Source of the DNA: Oscillospiraceae bacterium
Lineage (GTDB): Bacteria > Bacillota > Clostridia > Oscillospirales > Oscillospiraceae
Reading direction: 5' to 3'
DNA: 64,000 bases
Assembly: GCA_902778285.1 (NCBI GenBank)
Contig: CACYXC010000040.1
Span: forward strand, 1-64,000
This document shows positions 32,158 through 40,409 of this stretch, piece after piece (positions within the stretch are counted from its first letter, which is position 1; each line of letters begins with the position of its first letter). The notes beneath the pieces are model-generated. The model searched no databases, was not told the origin of the DNA, and saw only the letters and a list, made by a program, of their open reading frames with translations. Both the position numbers and the translations under genes were made by a program.

Positions 32158-33138
32158 ATGATGAAGACAGCAGAATTGACCCTGTCCCAGGAGTGGGACA
32201 AGACCTTTCCCAAAAGTGACAAGGTCAATCACAGCAAGCTGACCTTTGTAAACCATTTTGGCATTACCCTCGCAGCGGATATGTATGTTCCGAAGAATGT
32301 GACCGGAAAGCTTCCCGCCATTGCCGTCTCCGGCCCGTTCGGAGCTTGCAAGGAGCAATCTTCCGGCCTGTACGCACAGGAAATGGCAGAACGCGGCTTT
32401 TTGACCATTGCTTTCGACCCGTCCTTTACCGGCGAGTCCGGCGGTTTTCCCCGTGCCATGCACTCTCCCGATATCGACGTGGAGGATTTTCAGGCAGCGG
32501 TAGATTTCCTGTCCTGCTGTGAGCTGGTTGACCCCGAGCGCATCGGTATCATCGGCATCTGCGGCTGGGGCGGCATGGCGCTGCAGACGGCCTGCGTGGA
32601 TACCCGCATCAAGGCGACCGTGACCTCTACCATGTACGATATGTCCCGCGTTGCCGGAAACGGCTACTTCGATGCCGCCGACAGCAGGGAGGCTCGAAAA
32701 GCAGCCAGAGAGGCGATCAATGCCCAGCGGACTGAGGACTATAGAAACGGAAGCTATCAAAGCGCGGGCGGCGTGGTCGATCCGCTGCCGGAGGACGCGC
32801 CTTTCTTCGTGAAGGACTATTACAACTACTACAAGACCGGGCGCGGTTATCATCCCCGATCCCTCAATTCCAATGACGGATGGGCAGCGAGCGCCGGGAC
32901 CTCCCTGATGAATACGCGGCTGTTCACCTATGCCGGTGAGATCGACAGCGCGGTGCTGATGATCCACGGCGAGAAGGCCCATTCCTGCTATCTGAGCCGC
33001 GATACCTTCCGGCTCCTGAAGGGCGACAACAAAGAATTGATGATCATCCCCGGCGCGGTCCACACCGATCTGTATGACCGAAAGGACATTATCCCATTCG
33101 ACAGGATTCAGCGTTTCTTTGAGGAGCACCTGAAATGA
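32158..33138 (+). CDS. Alpha/beta hydrolase with a cysteine nucleophile elbow
   Basis: The 326-residue protein has an alpha/beta-hydrolase fold of the YcjY/dienelactone-hydrolase type. The elbow reads GICGWGGMAL, so cysteine replaces the usual serine, as in dienelactone hydrolase. The later acid is near LMIHGEKAHS and the histidine is in IIPGAVHTDLY. I start at the ATG at 32158 with AAAGGCGG upstream; earlier in-frame codons lie inside the small gene before it. It overlaps the flavoprotein gene by 4 bp. It probably acts on a small ester, lactone or thioester. Confidence 0.85.
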   Translation: MMKTAELTLSQEWDKTFPKSDKVNHSKLTFVNHFGITLAADMYVPKNVTGKLPAIAVSGPFGACKEQSSGLYAQEMAERGFLTIAFDPSFTGESGGFPRAMHSPDIDVEDFQAAVDFLSCCELVDPERIGIIGICGWGGMALQTACVDTRIKATVTSTMYDMSRVAGNGYFDAADSREARKAAREAINAQRTEDYRNGSYQSAGGVVDPLPEDAPFFVKDYYNYYKTGRGYHPRSLNSNDGWAASAGTSLMNTRLFTYAGEIDSAVLMIHGEKAHSCYLSRDTFRLLKGDNKELMIIPGAVHTDLYDRKDIIPFDRIQRFFEEHLK

Positions 33139-34046
33139 AGATCATCGTGTTAAACGGCAGCCCGAGACCGGAGGGCAACACGGCGGCCATGATCCGGGCT
33201 TACAGGACAGGCGCCGAAAAAGCAGGGCACAGCGTCACGGTCTTTGACGTCTGCCGCATGGACATCAGGGGCTGCCTTGCCTGTGAATATTGCCATACGA
33301 AGGCGTTTCGCACCTGTGTCCGGCAGGACGATATGCAGAAGATTTATCCCGTTCTGGATGAGGCGGACATGATCGTTCTGGCTTCTCCGATCTACTACCA
33401 CGGCTTTTCCGGTCAACTGCAGTGCGCCATCAACCGCATCTATGCGCCCGGTTATCCGAAGAAGCTGAAGAAAGCTGCGCTGCTGCTCTCATCCGGGGAT
33501 CACGGGGTTTATGACGGGGCGATCTTTGCCTATCAGAACTCCTTCATCGAGTATCTCCATCTGGAAGATATGGGGATCTTTACGGCAGCCGGCAGCGAGA
33601 ATCAGTCGGAAGAACTGTTGACTCGGCTGACCGCCGCAGGAGCCGCCCTCACCGATCCGGACGATCACAACGTGGCCAGACTGGTTATCACCGCCGATGA
33701 CGTGACGGTCAGGGCAAAGCTGAACGGCACAACAGCGGCGAGAGATCTTATGAACCGTCTGCCCATGACGGTTACGGGCTTTGATTCCGGCATCGATTAT
33801 TGCTGTGAGTGCGCGGACGGCGCTTTGGATGAGAGCGAAATGCAGGACGGATGGAAAAACGGAGATATCAACCTTTCCGGCGGGTATTTTGCGATCCTCT
33901 ATGGCGGCGAGGAACAGTCGGCATCTTATCGTCAGATGATCGTTGCACACCTCCCGGAGGATGAAAATCGTATGATTCAGACGCTCCCCAAGGAGAGCGT
34001 ATTTGAGATTTCGCTGGAAGAACCCTACAGGAGGCGGGACACATGA
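33135..34046 (+). CDS. Flavodoxin-like reductase fused to a cyclophilin-like domain
   Basis: Residues 1-185 are an NADPH-dependent FMN reductase/iron-sulfur-flavoprotein-like domain (VLNGSPRPEGNTAAMI, CRMDIRGCLACEYC, ASPIYYHGFSGQLQ). Its CLACEYC motif resembles Isf proteins. Residues from about 190 to the end form a cyclophilin-like domain (LMNRLPMTVTGFDSG, GGYFAILYGG). The next gene has the same domain as a lipoprotein. ATGA overlaps occur at both ends, so the operon is tightly coupled. The likely role is FMN-dependent reduction of a small molecule. Confidence 0.85.
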   Translation: MKIIVLNGSPRPEGNTAAMIRAYRTGAEKAGHSVTVFDVCRMDIRGCLACEYCHTKAFRTCVRQDDMQKIYPVLDEADMIVLASPIYYHGFSGQLQCAINRIYAPGYPKKLKKAALLLSSGDHGVYDGAIFAYQNSFIEYLHLEDMGIFTAAGSENQSEELLTRLTAAGAALTDPDDHNVARLVITADDVTVRAKLNGTTAARDLMNRLPMTVTGFDSGIDYCCECADGALDESEMQDGWKNGDINLSGGYFAILYGGEEQSASYRQMIVAHLPEDENRMIQTLPKESVFEISLEEPYRRRDT

Positions 34047-34633
34047 AAGCAATCGGCATAGTGATGGCTGTTATGCTGCTGCTCTCCGGCTGTGCGGCGC
34101 AAACGGAGAGCCCTGCCGATGGCCGGCCCGTGCCGGTACAGGCAGAGAGCGCAGCGCCCGTCGACGCATCCGAAGAAGGACTTTTGCGGCCGGAAGCGGC
34201 AGGATCTTCTGCAGAAATGCAGGAAGCCGGATCGTCCGCAGAAACCGCTGCCACGAAAGAAGAAATCATATCTGAGGCAGAGAATACCGAACTGGAGGAT
34301 ACTATGCGCTTATTGATCGGGGAAACAGAGGTCCCTGTGACGTGGGAAGAAAATGCGTCGGTGGAGGCGCTCCGGGAATTGTGTCCGGTTACGATCCGGA
34401 TGTCCATGTACGGCGGATTTGAGCAAGTCGGGCCGATCGGACAGAGCATTGTTCGCGATGATATACAGACCGACACAAGCTATGGGGACATCGTTCTGTA
34501 CTCCGGAAATCAGATCGTGATCTTTTACGGCTCTAATTCCTGGGCCTATACGAGGCTGGGACATATTCCCCTGTCGCAGAAGGAAATGAGTCAGCTGCTC
34601 GGCAACGGAGATGTTACCATCACGCTGAAATAA
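34043..34633 (+). CDS. Lipoprotein with a cyclophilin-like domain
   Basis: The 196-residue protein has a lipobox (MLLLSGCAAQ, C17), a linker rich in E, A and S to about 90, and a cyclophilin-like domain (MRLLIGETEVPVTWEENASV, then GDIVLYSGNQIVIFYGSNSW). It is anchored outside the membrane and overlaps the flavoprotein gene by 4 bp. This domain family is common in Firmicutes beside flavodoxins; its activity is unproven. Confidence 0.82.
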   Translation: MKAIGIVMAVMLLLSGCAAQTESPADGRPVPVQAESAAPVDASEEGLLRPEAAGSSAEMQEAGSSAETAATKEEIISEAENTELEDTMRLLIGETEVPVTWEENASVEALRELCPVTIRMSMYGGFEQVGPIGQSIVRDDIQTDTSYGDIVLYSGNQIVIFYGSNSWAYTRLGHIPLSQKEMSQLLGNGDVTITLK

Positions 34634-34669
34634 CGGAAAGGAACAACTGAGAAGACCATATATCATCTG

Positions 34670-34888
34670 TCATCTAATAATGATCATCGCGCGGCGAAAA
34701 GCTTTCTGGCTTTTCGCCACAAGCTGTCGACAAAGTGTTGACAGCTTGAAAAGCAAAAATGGGAACTTCCGAAAAAGTTCCCATTTTTGCACAGATTGTA
34801 CCGCGAAAGGGGATTACCGTCCCCTCTCGCGCTCTCCCTCTGCGGCGAAAAGCTTTCTGGCTTTTCGCCATCCTATAGTCATTATGAT
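34670..34888. mobile_element. MITE-B interrupted by a TD element
   Basis: The outer ends AATAATGATCATC (34677-34689) and CCATCCTATAGTCATTATGA (to about 34888) are MITE-B terminal repeats. The hairpin between them (GGCGAAAAGC/GCTTTTCGCC) is present twice, with a TD element in the middle. The TD element therefore arrived after MITE-B. Confidence 0.75.
34691..34870. repeat. TD element copy 4, nested in a MITE-B hairpin
   Basis: Identical hairpins lie at 34693-34718 and 34844-34869, with a shared GCGGCG lead-in and CGCCA end (29-bp direct repeat). Between them are the palindrome CAAGCTGTCGACA/TGTTGACAGCTTG (34720-34748), the stem AAAAATGGGAACTT/AAGTTCCCATTTTT and a CGCGAAAGGGG/CCCCTCTCGCG stem with one mismatch. 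The CCCATGC stem is deleted. It lies downstream of the lipoprotein gene, so the hairpins may also act as terminators. Confidence 0.85.
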
Positions 34889-34976
34889 TCGACCACTTTT
34901 TTCCCGGCCGTCGATGTGCAGGGGGTAAGCTCTCCCGGCACACCGCGCCGGCGATGACGACCGCATAGAGCAAAAT

Positions 34977-35024
34977 AGGGCTTCCGAACGCTGCTGTAAA
35001 TCACGGCGGGACCTCGGAAGCCCT
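34977..35024. terminator. Inverted repeat, probable terminator of the nucleotidyltransferase gene
   Basis: AGGGCTTCCGA pairs with TCGGAAGCCCT around a loop of about 26 bases; on the minus strand it is followed by ATTTTG. The rest of 34889-35149 shows no gene or clear signal. Confidence 0.5.
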
Positions 35025-35149
35025 TGTTGTCAGGCCTCTTCCGGCATTTCTGTACCGGGGAAGGCTTCTTTCATTTGTATCAAAGACTGCGTCTGTACGG
35101 ATCTGCCTTCTGCGGACGCAGCTTTACCGAAAACGGAAGCCCCCGCTTC

Positions 35150-36175
35150 CTACAGGTCCAGGGCCCTTGCCACGTCGCGGGCGGACAGAGCGAGCGCGCG
35201 GGCAAACTCCGTGTCCTGCGCCTGCACGGAAATCCGTACGCTTGAGGCGTCGGACAGCGGCGCGATGTGCAGAGAAAAGTTCTCCCGATTCAGACGGATG
35301 CCGTCGGAGTAGTCCGCGTCCAGCTCCAGCATCAGCTCGGACAGGGCGCCCATGAGCGCGGCACGGCTGCGGCAGCCGCAGTCAAGCGTTACCGCCGCGT
35401 CCTCCGGCGGATGCGGCGCGTCCTCCGGCAGAGCGGGGAAGAAGAGCGCGGGGATGTCCAGCTTCAGCCGCCCCTCGAGCGCGTCCACACAGCACTGATA
35501 GTAGGAAAGCGGCGTCCCCACATCTGTCCAGTAGCCCTCCATGGGCATACCCAGCAGCAGCTCCTCCCGCTCGAGCAGCAGGGGAAAGAGGTCGCGGGCG
35601 AAGTCGAAGGGCCTGCCCGGCGGCACCAGCGCCAGCGCGCGGGGCGAGAGCGCATAGATCCCGGTGTTGACCAGATCGGTCACGACCCGCTGCCAGGCAG
35701 GCTTTTCCACGAAAGAGCGCACGCGGTCCTCCGCGTCGGTGACGGCCAGCCCATAGCGCAGCGGCACCGCCTGCCGCGACAGGGCGATGGTGACGGCGGC
35801 GCCGCTCTCTCTGTGACGGCGCATCAGAGCCGAGAGGTCAAAGTCGCAGGCCGCGTCCCCGCTGACGACGAGCACGTCCTCGTCCCCGCAGAAGTCCGCG
35901 CAGTTCTTCACGCCGCCCGCGGTGCCGAGGGGCCTGTCCTCCACGCGGTACTGGATCGAGAGGCCCAGCCGCCGCCCGTCGCCGAAGGCGCTGCGGATGT
36001 CGCAGGAGCGGTAGCGCAGCGCGGCGCAGACCTCCGTGAAGCCGTGCTGCCGCAGAAGCAGAAGAATGTGCTCCATCAGCGGCCTGCCCAGCAGCGGCAC
36101 CAGAGGCTTGGGCAGCGCGCCGGTAACGGCGCGCAGCCGCGTGCCTTCTCCGCCCGCCATGATGACTGCCTTCAT
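35150..36175 (-). CDS. Sugar nucleotidyltransferase with a phosphomannomutase-like C-terminal remnant
   Basis: Residues 1-235 form a nucleotidyltransferase domain: MKAVIMAGGEGTRLRAVTG, PKPLVPLLGRP, VSGDAACDFD and the FVEKP lysine block. The last 75 residues (RAALMGALSELM, DGIRLNRENFSLHIAPL, VRISVQAQDTEFARALAL) resemble domain IV of the phosphomannomutase half of the roughly 800-residue bifunctional proteins. The beta-helix and most of the mutase are absent, so it looks internally deleted to 341 residues. The expected reaction is NDP-sugar formation from a hexose-1-phosphate. The start follows AGGAGG. Confidence 0.78.
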   Translation of the reverse strand: MKAVIMAGGEGTRLRAVTGALPKPLVPLLGRPLMEHILLLLRQHGFTEVCAALRYRSCDIRSAFGDGRRLGLSIQYRVEDRPLGTAGGVKNCADFCGDEDVLVVSGDAACDFDLSALMRRHRESGAAVTIALSRQAVPLRYGLAVTDAEDRVRSFVEKPAWQRVVTDLVNTGIYALSPRALALVPPGRPFDFARDLFPLLLEREELLLGMPMEGYWTDVGTPLSYYQCCVDALEGRLKLDIPALFFPALPEDAPHPPEDAAVTLDCGCRSRAALMGALSELMLELDADYSDGIRLNRENFSLHIAPLSDASSVRISVQAQDTEFARALALSARDVARALDL

Positions 36176-36237
36176 CGCAAAAACCTCCTGAAAAATCAGA
36201 TATTCAAAGTATCTGCAGGCGGGAAGGAAAATATTAG

Positions 36238-36266
36238 TTGCGAACGGGAAGCGCTTTTGGTATACT
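36238..36266 (+). promoter_or_regulatory. Promoter of gdpP
   Basis: TTGCGA (36238-36243) and TATACT (36261-36266) are 17 bp apart, about 77 bp before the gdpP start. Confidence 0.65.
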
Positions 36267-36342
36267 ATAAACTTGTATCGGTATCTGCTCTGAGAAAAGC
36301 ATCGTTTTTATACGTTTTACAGGTCATACAGGAGGTGCGGCT

Positions 36343-38334
36343 TTGAAATTCGACCCGAAAATCAAGCGCCTTTCAGACCCCGGCGTGGGGATCCTGTTGT
36401 TCTTCCTGGGCGTGTTCGCACTCATCACGCTTTACTTCGGGCTGCCCTATCTGGCAGCGGCCGAGGCGGCGGTGCTGGTGGTGCTGCTGATCTATTCGAT
36501 CTTTGCCCGCCGTTCCCGCGAGAAAAAACTGACCGCCTACACCGAGGAGCTGGTCTACGCCGCGGAGGACGCGAGGAACAACACCCTGACCCATTTCCCG
36601 CTGCCCATGGCGGCCTTCCGCCTGGATGACTCCAGCGTGGTCTGGGGCAACGAGATGTTCTATGACATCTTCGGCGTGTCGAACAAGCGCCTGGATGCCA
36701 GAATGAACGAGCTGGTCCCCGGCTTCTCCGGCAAATGGCTGCTGGAGGGGAAGGATCAGTATCCCGCGCTGCTGGAGGTCGGCGGCCGAAAATATCGGCT
36801 GCACGGCAATCTGACCCGCAATGAGAAAGCGGGGGAGAATGTCTACACCGGCGTCACCTACTGGGTGGACGTGACGGAGGCGGACGAGATCCGCAGCCGC
36901 TATCGCGAGACCCGCCCGGCCCCGGCCATCATCGTGCTGGACAACTGGGACGAGCTGGGCCGCAACCAGACCGAGCGCGTGCGAAATGAGCTGCGCGACG
37001 CGGCGGAGGACAAGCTGCGACAGTGGAGCGAGGACTTCAACGGTATCCTGCGCCGCTACGACAGAGACCGCTTCCTCGCGGTGTTCGAGAAAAAGGATCT
37101 CGAGCGCATGAAGCAGAGCCGCTTCCCGATCGTCGAGCAGATACACCAGATCGAGAGCCCCAACGGCATCGAGGCCTCCATCAGCATCGGCTTCGGCGAG
37201 GATGGGGCAAACCTCGGCGAGGGGCTGCAGTTTGCCGACAAGGCGACGGAGCTGGCGCTCTCCCGCGGCGGCGACCAGGTGGCGGTCAAGAACCAGATGA
37301 GCTTCGAGTTCTTCGGGGGCCGCGGGCTGGAGGTGGAGAAGCGCACCAAGGTCAAGTCCCGCGTCATGGCCAATACCCTGGCCGAGCTGATGCGTGATTC
37401 CACGCAGGTGCTGGTCATGGGCCACCGTTATGCCGATCTGGACTCTGTGGGCGCCGCGGTCGGCATCTGCTGTCTGGCGAGGAGCTGCGGCGTGCGCTCG
37501 CGGATCGCCATCGATCTGGAGCACAACGCCAGCCACAGCCTGATCGAGCGGCTGCGGAAGGAGGATGCCTACAAGGACGCCTTCATCAGCCCGGCGGAGG
37601 CCAGACAGATGGCCGACGGACGCACCCTGCTCGTGGTCGTGGACACCAACCGCCCCGAGCAGGTCGAGGACGCGGAGCTGCTGGATCTCTGCAGCCGCGT
37701 GGCGGTCATCGACCACCACCGCGTGGCGGCGACCTATATCCACAATGCGGCGCTCGGCTTCATCGAGCCCTACGCCTCCTCCGCCTGCGAGCTGATCACC
37801 GAGATCCTGCAGGAGGTCACGGAGCTCAACGATATGCTCCGCTGCGAGGCGGAGGCCTTGCTGGCCGGCATCGTGCTGGACACCAAGAGCTTTTCCATCC
37901 GCACCGGCGAGCGTACCTTTGACGCGGCGGCCTATCTGCGCCGCGGCGGCGCCGACACGGCGGAGGTCAAGAAGCTCTTCCAGGCGGGCATGGACGACAC
38001 GGTGGCCCGCTACAAGATCCTCCAGCAGGCGACGCTGCACGGCAAGGTGGCCGTCGCCGCGCCGGAGGAGCCGCAGAGCCGCGTAGTAGCGGCCAAGGCG
38101 GCAGACGAAATGCTGAACATCTCCGGGGTGGAGGCCTCCGTGGTGATCTCGCCCGACGACAAGGGCAACATCAACATCTCCGCCCGCTCCATCGGCGACG
38201 TGAACGTGCAGATCCTGATGGAAAAGCTCGGCGGCGGCGGCAACCGCAGCGCGGCGGCCGCGCAGCTCAAGGACACCAGCCTCGACGAAGCGGTCAGGAA
38301 CGTATACGCGGCCATTGACGAGTATTTCGGGTGA
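36343..38334 (+). CDS. gdpP: Cyclic-di-AMP phosphodiesterase GdpP
   Basis: The 663-residue membrane protein has two N-terminal membrane segments (about 13-52), a PAS-like domain, a degenerate GGDEF domain (SRGGDQVAVK near 310) and a DHH/DHHA1 phosphodiesterase (GHRYADLDSVGAA, VVVDTNRPE, VIDHHR, C-terminal GGGGNRSAAAAQL). It hydrolyses c-di-AMP and so affects wall and potassium homeostasis. The start is TTG at 36343 with GGAGGTG upstream. The gdpP-rplI-dnaB order is the common Firmicutes arrangement. The gap to rplI holds repeat E copy 1. Confidence 0.95.
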   Translation: MKFDPKIKRLSDPGVGILLFFLGVFALITLYFGLPYLAAAEAAVLVVLLIYSIFARRSREKKLTAYTEELVYAAEDARNNTLTHFPLPMAAFRLDDSSVVWGNEMFYDIFGVSNKRLDARMNELVPGFSGKWLLEGKDQYPALLEVGGRKYRLHGNLTRNEKAGENVYTGVTYWVDVTEADEIRSRYRETRPAPAIIVLDNWDELGRNQTERVRNELRDAAEDKLRQWSEDFNGILRRYDRDRFLAVFEKKDLERMKQSRFPIVEQIHQIESPNGIEASISIGFGEDGANLGEGLQFADKATELALSRGGDQVAVKNQMSFEFFGGRGLEVEKRTKVKSRVMANTLAELMRDSTQVLVMGHRYADLDSVGAAVGICCLARSCGVRSRIAIDLEHNASHSLIERLRKEDAYKDAFISPAEARQMADGRTLLVVVDTNRPEQVEDAELLDLCSRVAVIDHHRVAATYIHNAALGFIEPYASSACELITEILQEVTELNDMLRCEAEALLAGIVLDTKSFSIRTGERTFDAAAYLRRGGADTAEVKKLFQAGMDDTVARYKILQQATLHGKVAVAAPEEPQSRVVAAKAADEMLNISGVEASVVISPDDKGNINISARSIGDVNVQILMEKLGGGGNRSAAAAQLKDTSLDEAVRNVYAAIDEYFG

Positions 38335-38377
38335 GAACAGTTTTCAGTTTTCAGTTTTGAGTTAAGAGGAGACGCCT

Positions 38378-38516
38378 TGTAGGGGAGGGGCTTGCCCCTC
38401 CCGAAGCAGCGAACCCTGCACAGCGGATCCTATCAGGATGGTATAAGAACGAACGACCCCTCAGTCAGCTTCGCTGACAGCTCCCCTTGCACAGGGGAGC
38501 CTCTACGGAAAGGAGA
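38378..38516. repeat. Repeat E copy 1, ending in the rplI ribosome-binding site
   Basis: It contains GGGGAGGGGCTTGCCCCTCC, CAGTCAGCTTCGCTGACAG, a stem CTCCCCTTGCACAGGGGAG and a terminal ACGGAAAGGAGAT that is the Shine-Dalgarno sequence of rplI. Similar sequence occurs at 54478-54560 and related blocks at 38993, 49246 and 56445. Confidence 0.75.
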
Positions 38517-38521
38517 TTAGA

Positions 38522-38971
38522 ATGAAAGTCATCTTCAATACCGACGTGCGCGGGCAGGGAAAGAAAGGCGAGATGAAGGAAGTCTCCGTCGGCTACGCCC
38601 GCAACTATCTGCTGCCCCGGGGCCTTGCTTCCGAGGCCACGCCCGACGCCATCAACGCCTTCAAGCTCAAGGAGAAGGCCAAGGCCGCTCAGGCCGCCCG
38701 TGAAAAGGCGCAGGCGGAGGAGAACGCCAAAAAGCTCGAGGGCGTGCAGGTCACCGTGCGCGCCAAGGCCGGCTCCGGCGGCAAGCTCTTCGGCGCCGTC
38801 ACCTCCGAAGCGATCAGCAAGGCGCTCAAGGAGCAGTTCGACATCGACATCGAGAAGAATAAGATCGTCCAGGCCGAGCCCATCAAGACCTTCGGCAGTT
38901 ACACCGTCAAGGCCAGGCTGGGCTACGAGGTCAGCGGCTCGATCAACGTGCTGGTCATCGAGGACAAGTAA
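38522..38971 (+). CDS. rplI: 50S ribosomal protein L9
   Basis: The 149-residue protein has the L9 signature ([33 protein letters not shown]), the connecting helix ([20 protein letters not shown]) and the C-terminal domain ([15 protein letters not shown]). It binds 23S rRNA in the large subunit. Its Shine-Dalgarno GGAAAGGAGAT lies in the end of repeat E. Confidence 0.97.
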   Translation: MKVIFNTDVRGQGKKGEMKEVSVGYARNYLLPRGLASEATPDAINAFKLKEKAKAAQAAREKAQAEENAKKLEGVQVTVRAKAGSGGKLFGAVTSEAISKALKEQFDIDIEKNKIVQAEPIKTFGSYTVKARLGYEVSGSINVLVIEDK

Positions 38972-38992
38972 AGCCCCGAAACGACTGCCCAG

Positions 38993-39055
38993 AGGGGCCG
39001 ACGCCCCTCATCCGGCGCTTCGCGCCACCTTCCCCCGAGGGGGAAGGCCATAAGG
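38993..39055. repeat. Repeat E copy 2, ending in the dnaB ribosome-binding site
   Basis: CCCCTCATCCGGCGCTTCGC, GCCACCTTCCCCC and GAGGGGGAAGGCCATAAGG form two stems; the final AAGGAAAGG precedes the dnaB ATG. The unit is the same as that of the tandem array at 54585. Confidence 0.75.
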
Positions 39056-39068
39056 AAAGGTTTATTGT

Positions 39069-40409
39069 ATGGACGAGCTGTTAGGCAAAAAAACACCGCA
39101 CTCCGCCCCGGCGGAGCAGGCGGTCATCGGCTCCATGCTCATTGACCCGCGCTGCGTGCCCGAGGTGCTGGAGCGCCTGAAGGCGGACGAGTTCTACATC
39201 CAGCTCAACCGGGACATCTACGAGACCATGTTCGCCATGTTCTCCTACGGCCAGACCATCGACCCGGTGACCGTGTTGGATCAGATGAAGGTCCGCGGCG
39301 TCTGGACGGACAGCTGCGAGAGCTATGTGGCGGAGATCATGCGCGTGACCCCCACGGCGGCCAACGTCCTGGAGTACGCGGCCATCGTGCGCGACCGGGC
39401 CCTGCTCAGAAGACTGGGCGAGGCGGCGGACGAGATCAATACGCTGGTCTACGAGGGCTCCGGCGAGGCGGAGAACGTGCTGGAGCTTGCTGAGCAGAAG
39501 ATCTACGCCCTGCGCAGTGGGCGGAACGTGGGCGGACTGATCCCCGTGTCCGCCGTGGTGCAGACCGTGTTCGACGAGCTCAACGAGGCGGCGCAGTCCG
39601 GCAGCAAGATCCCCGGCCTGTCCACCGGCCTTTCCGACCTGGACAGCATGATCCTGGGCTTGAACCGCACCGAGCTGATCCTGGCCGCCGGCCGCCCGGG
39701 TATGGGCAAGACCAGCATCGGCCTGAATTTCGCCCTCTACGCCGGGCTGAGCCTGCGTAAGACCGTGGCGATCTTCTCGCTGGAAATGAGCCGGGAGCAG
39801 CTGGTGCTGCGCCTGTTGAGCCGCGCGGCGCTGGTGCCGCTGAAAAATCTGCTGACCGGCGAGCTTTCGAATCAGCAGTGGCGGGACATCACGGACGCGG
39901 CGCAGGCGCTGGCCGCGGCGGACATCCGCATCGACGACAATCCGACCCTCACGGTGGCGGACATGAACGCCCAGTGCCGCCGCCTGCAGAAGATCGACCT
40001 GGTCGTCATCGACTACCTGCAGCTGATGCAGACCTCCGGCAGCGGCCACAACTGGTCCAACGAGAGCCGCACCCAGGCGGTCAGCGACATCAGCCGCATG
40101 CTCAAGATCATGGCCAAGGAGCTCAACGTCCCCGTAGTCTGCCTGAGCCAGCTCAGCCGCGCCAACGAGGGCCGTTCCAACAAGCGGCCGCAGCTTTCCG
40201 ACCTGCGTGAATCCGGCGCCATCGAGCAGGACGCCGATGTGGTCATCGGCCTCTACCGCGAGGGCTACTACAACAACGAGATCGAAAACCCCAATCTGGC
40301 CGAGGCCATCGTGCTGAAAAACCGCAAGGGCGCCACCGGCACGGTGGAGCTCAACTGGCTGCCGGAGTACACCTCCTTCAGCTCGCTGGAGCGGAGGCAC
40401 GATGAATAA
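39069..40409 (+). CDS. dnaB: Replicative DNA helicase
   Basis: The 446-residue protein has the DnaB N-terminal domain (PHSAPAEQAVIGSMLIDP), Walker A as GRPGMGKTS, Walker B LVVIDYLQLMQ and a C-terminal LSDLRESGAIEQDADVV block. It unwinds DNA at the replication fork as a hexamer. It overlaps tilS by 8 bp. Its Shine-Dalgarno comes from repeat E. Confidence 0.97.
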   Translation: MDELLGKKTPHSAPAEQAVIGSMLIDPRCVPEVLERLKADEFYIQLNRDIYETMFAMFSYGQTIDPVTVLDQMKVRGVWTDSCESYVAEIMRVTPTAANVLEYAAIVRDRALLRRLGEAADEINTLVYEGSGEAENVLELAEQKIYALRSGRNVGGLIPVSAVVQTVFDELNEAAQSGSKIPGLSTGLSDLDSMILGLNRTELILAAGRPGMGKTSIGLNFALYAGLSLRKTVAIFSLEMSREQLVLRLLSRAALVPLKNLLTGELSNQQWRDITDAAQALAAADIRIDDNPTLTVADMNAQCRRLQKIDLVVIDYLQLMQTSGSGHNWSNESRTQAVSDISRMLKIMAKELNVPVVCLSQLSRANEGRSNKRPQLSDLRESGAIEQDADVVIGLYREGYYNNEIENPNLAEAIVLKNRKGATGTVELNWLPEYTSFSSLERRHDE

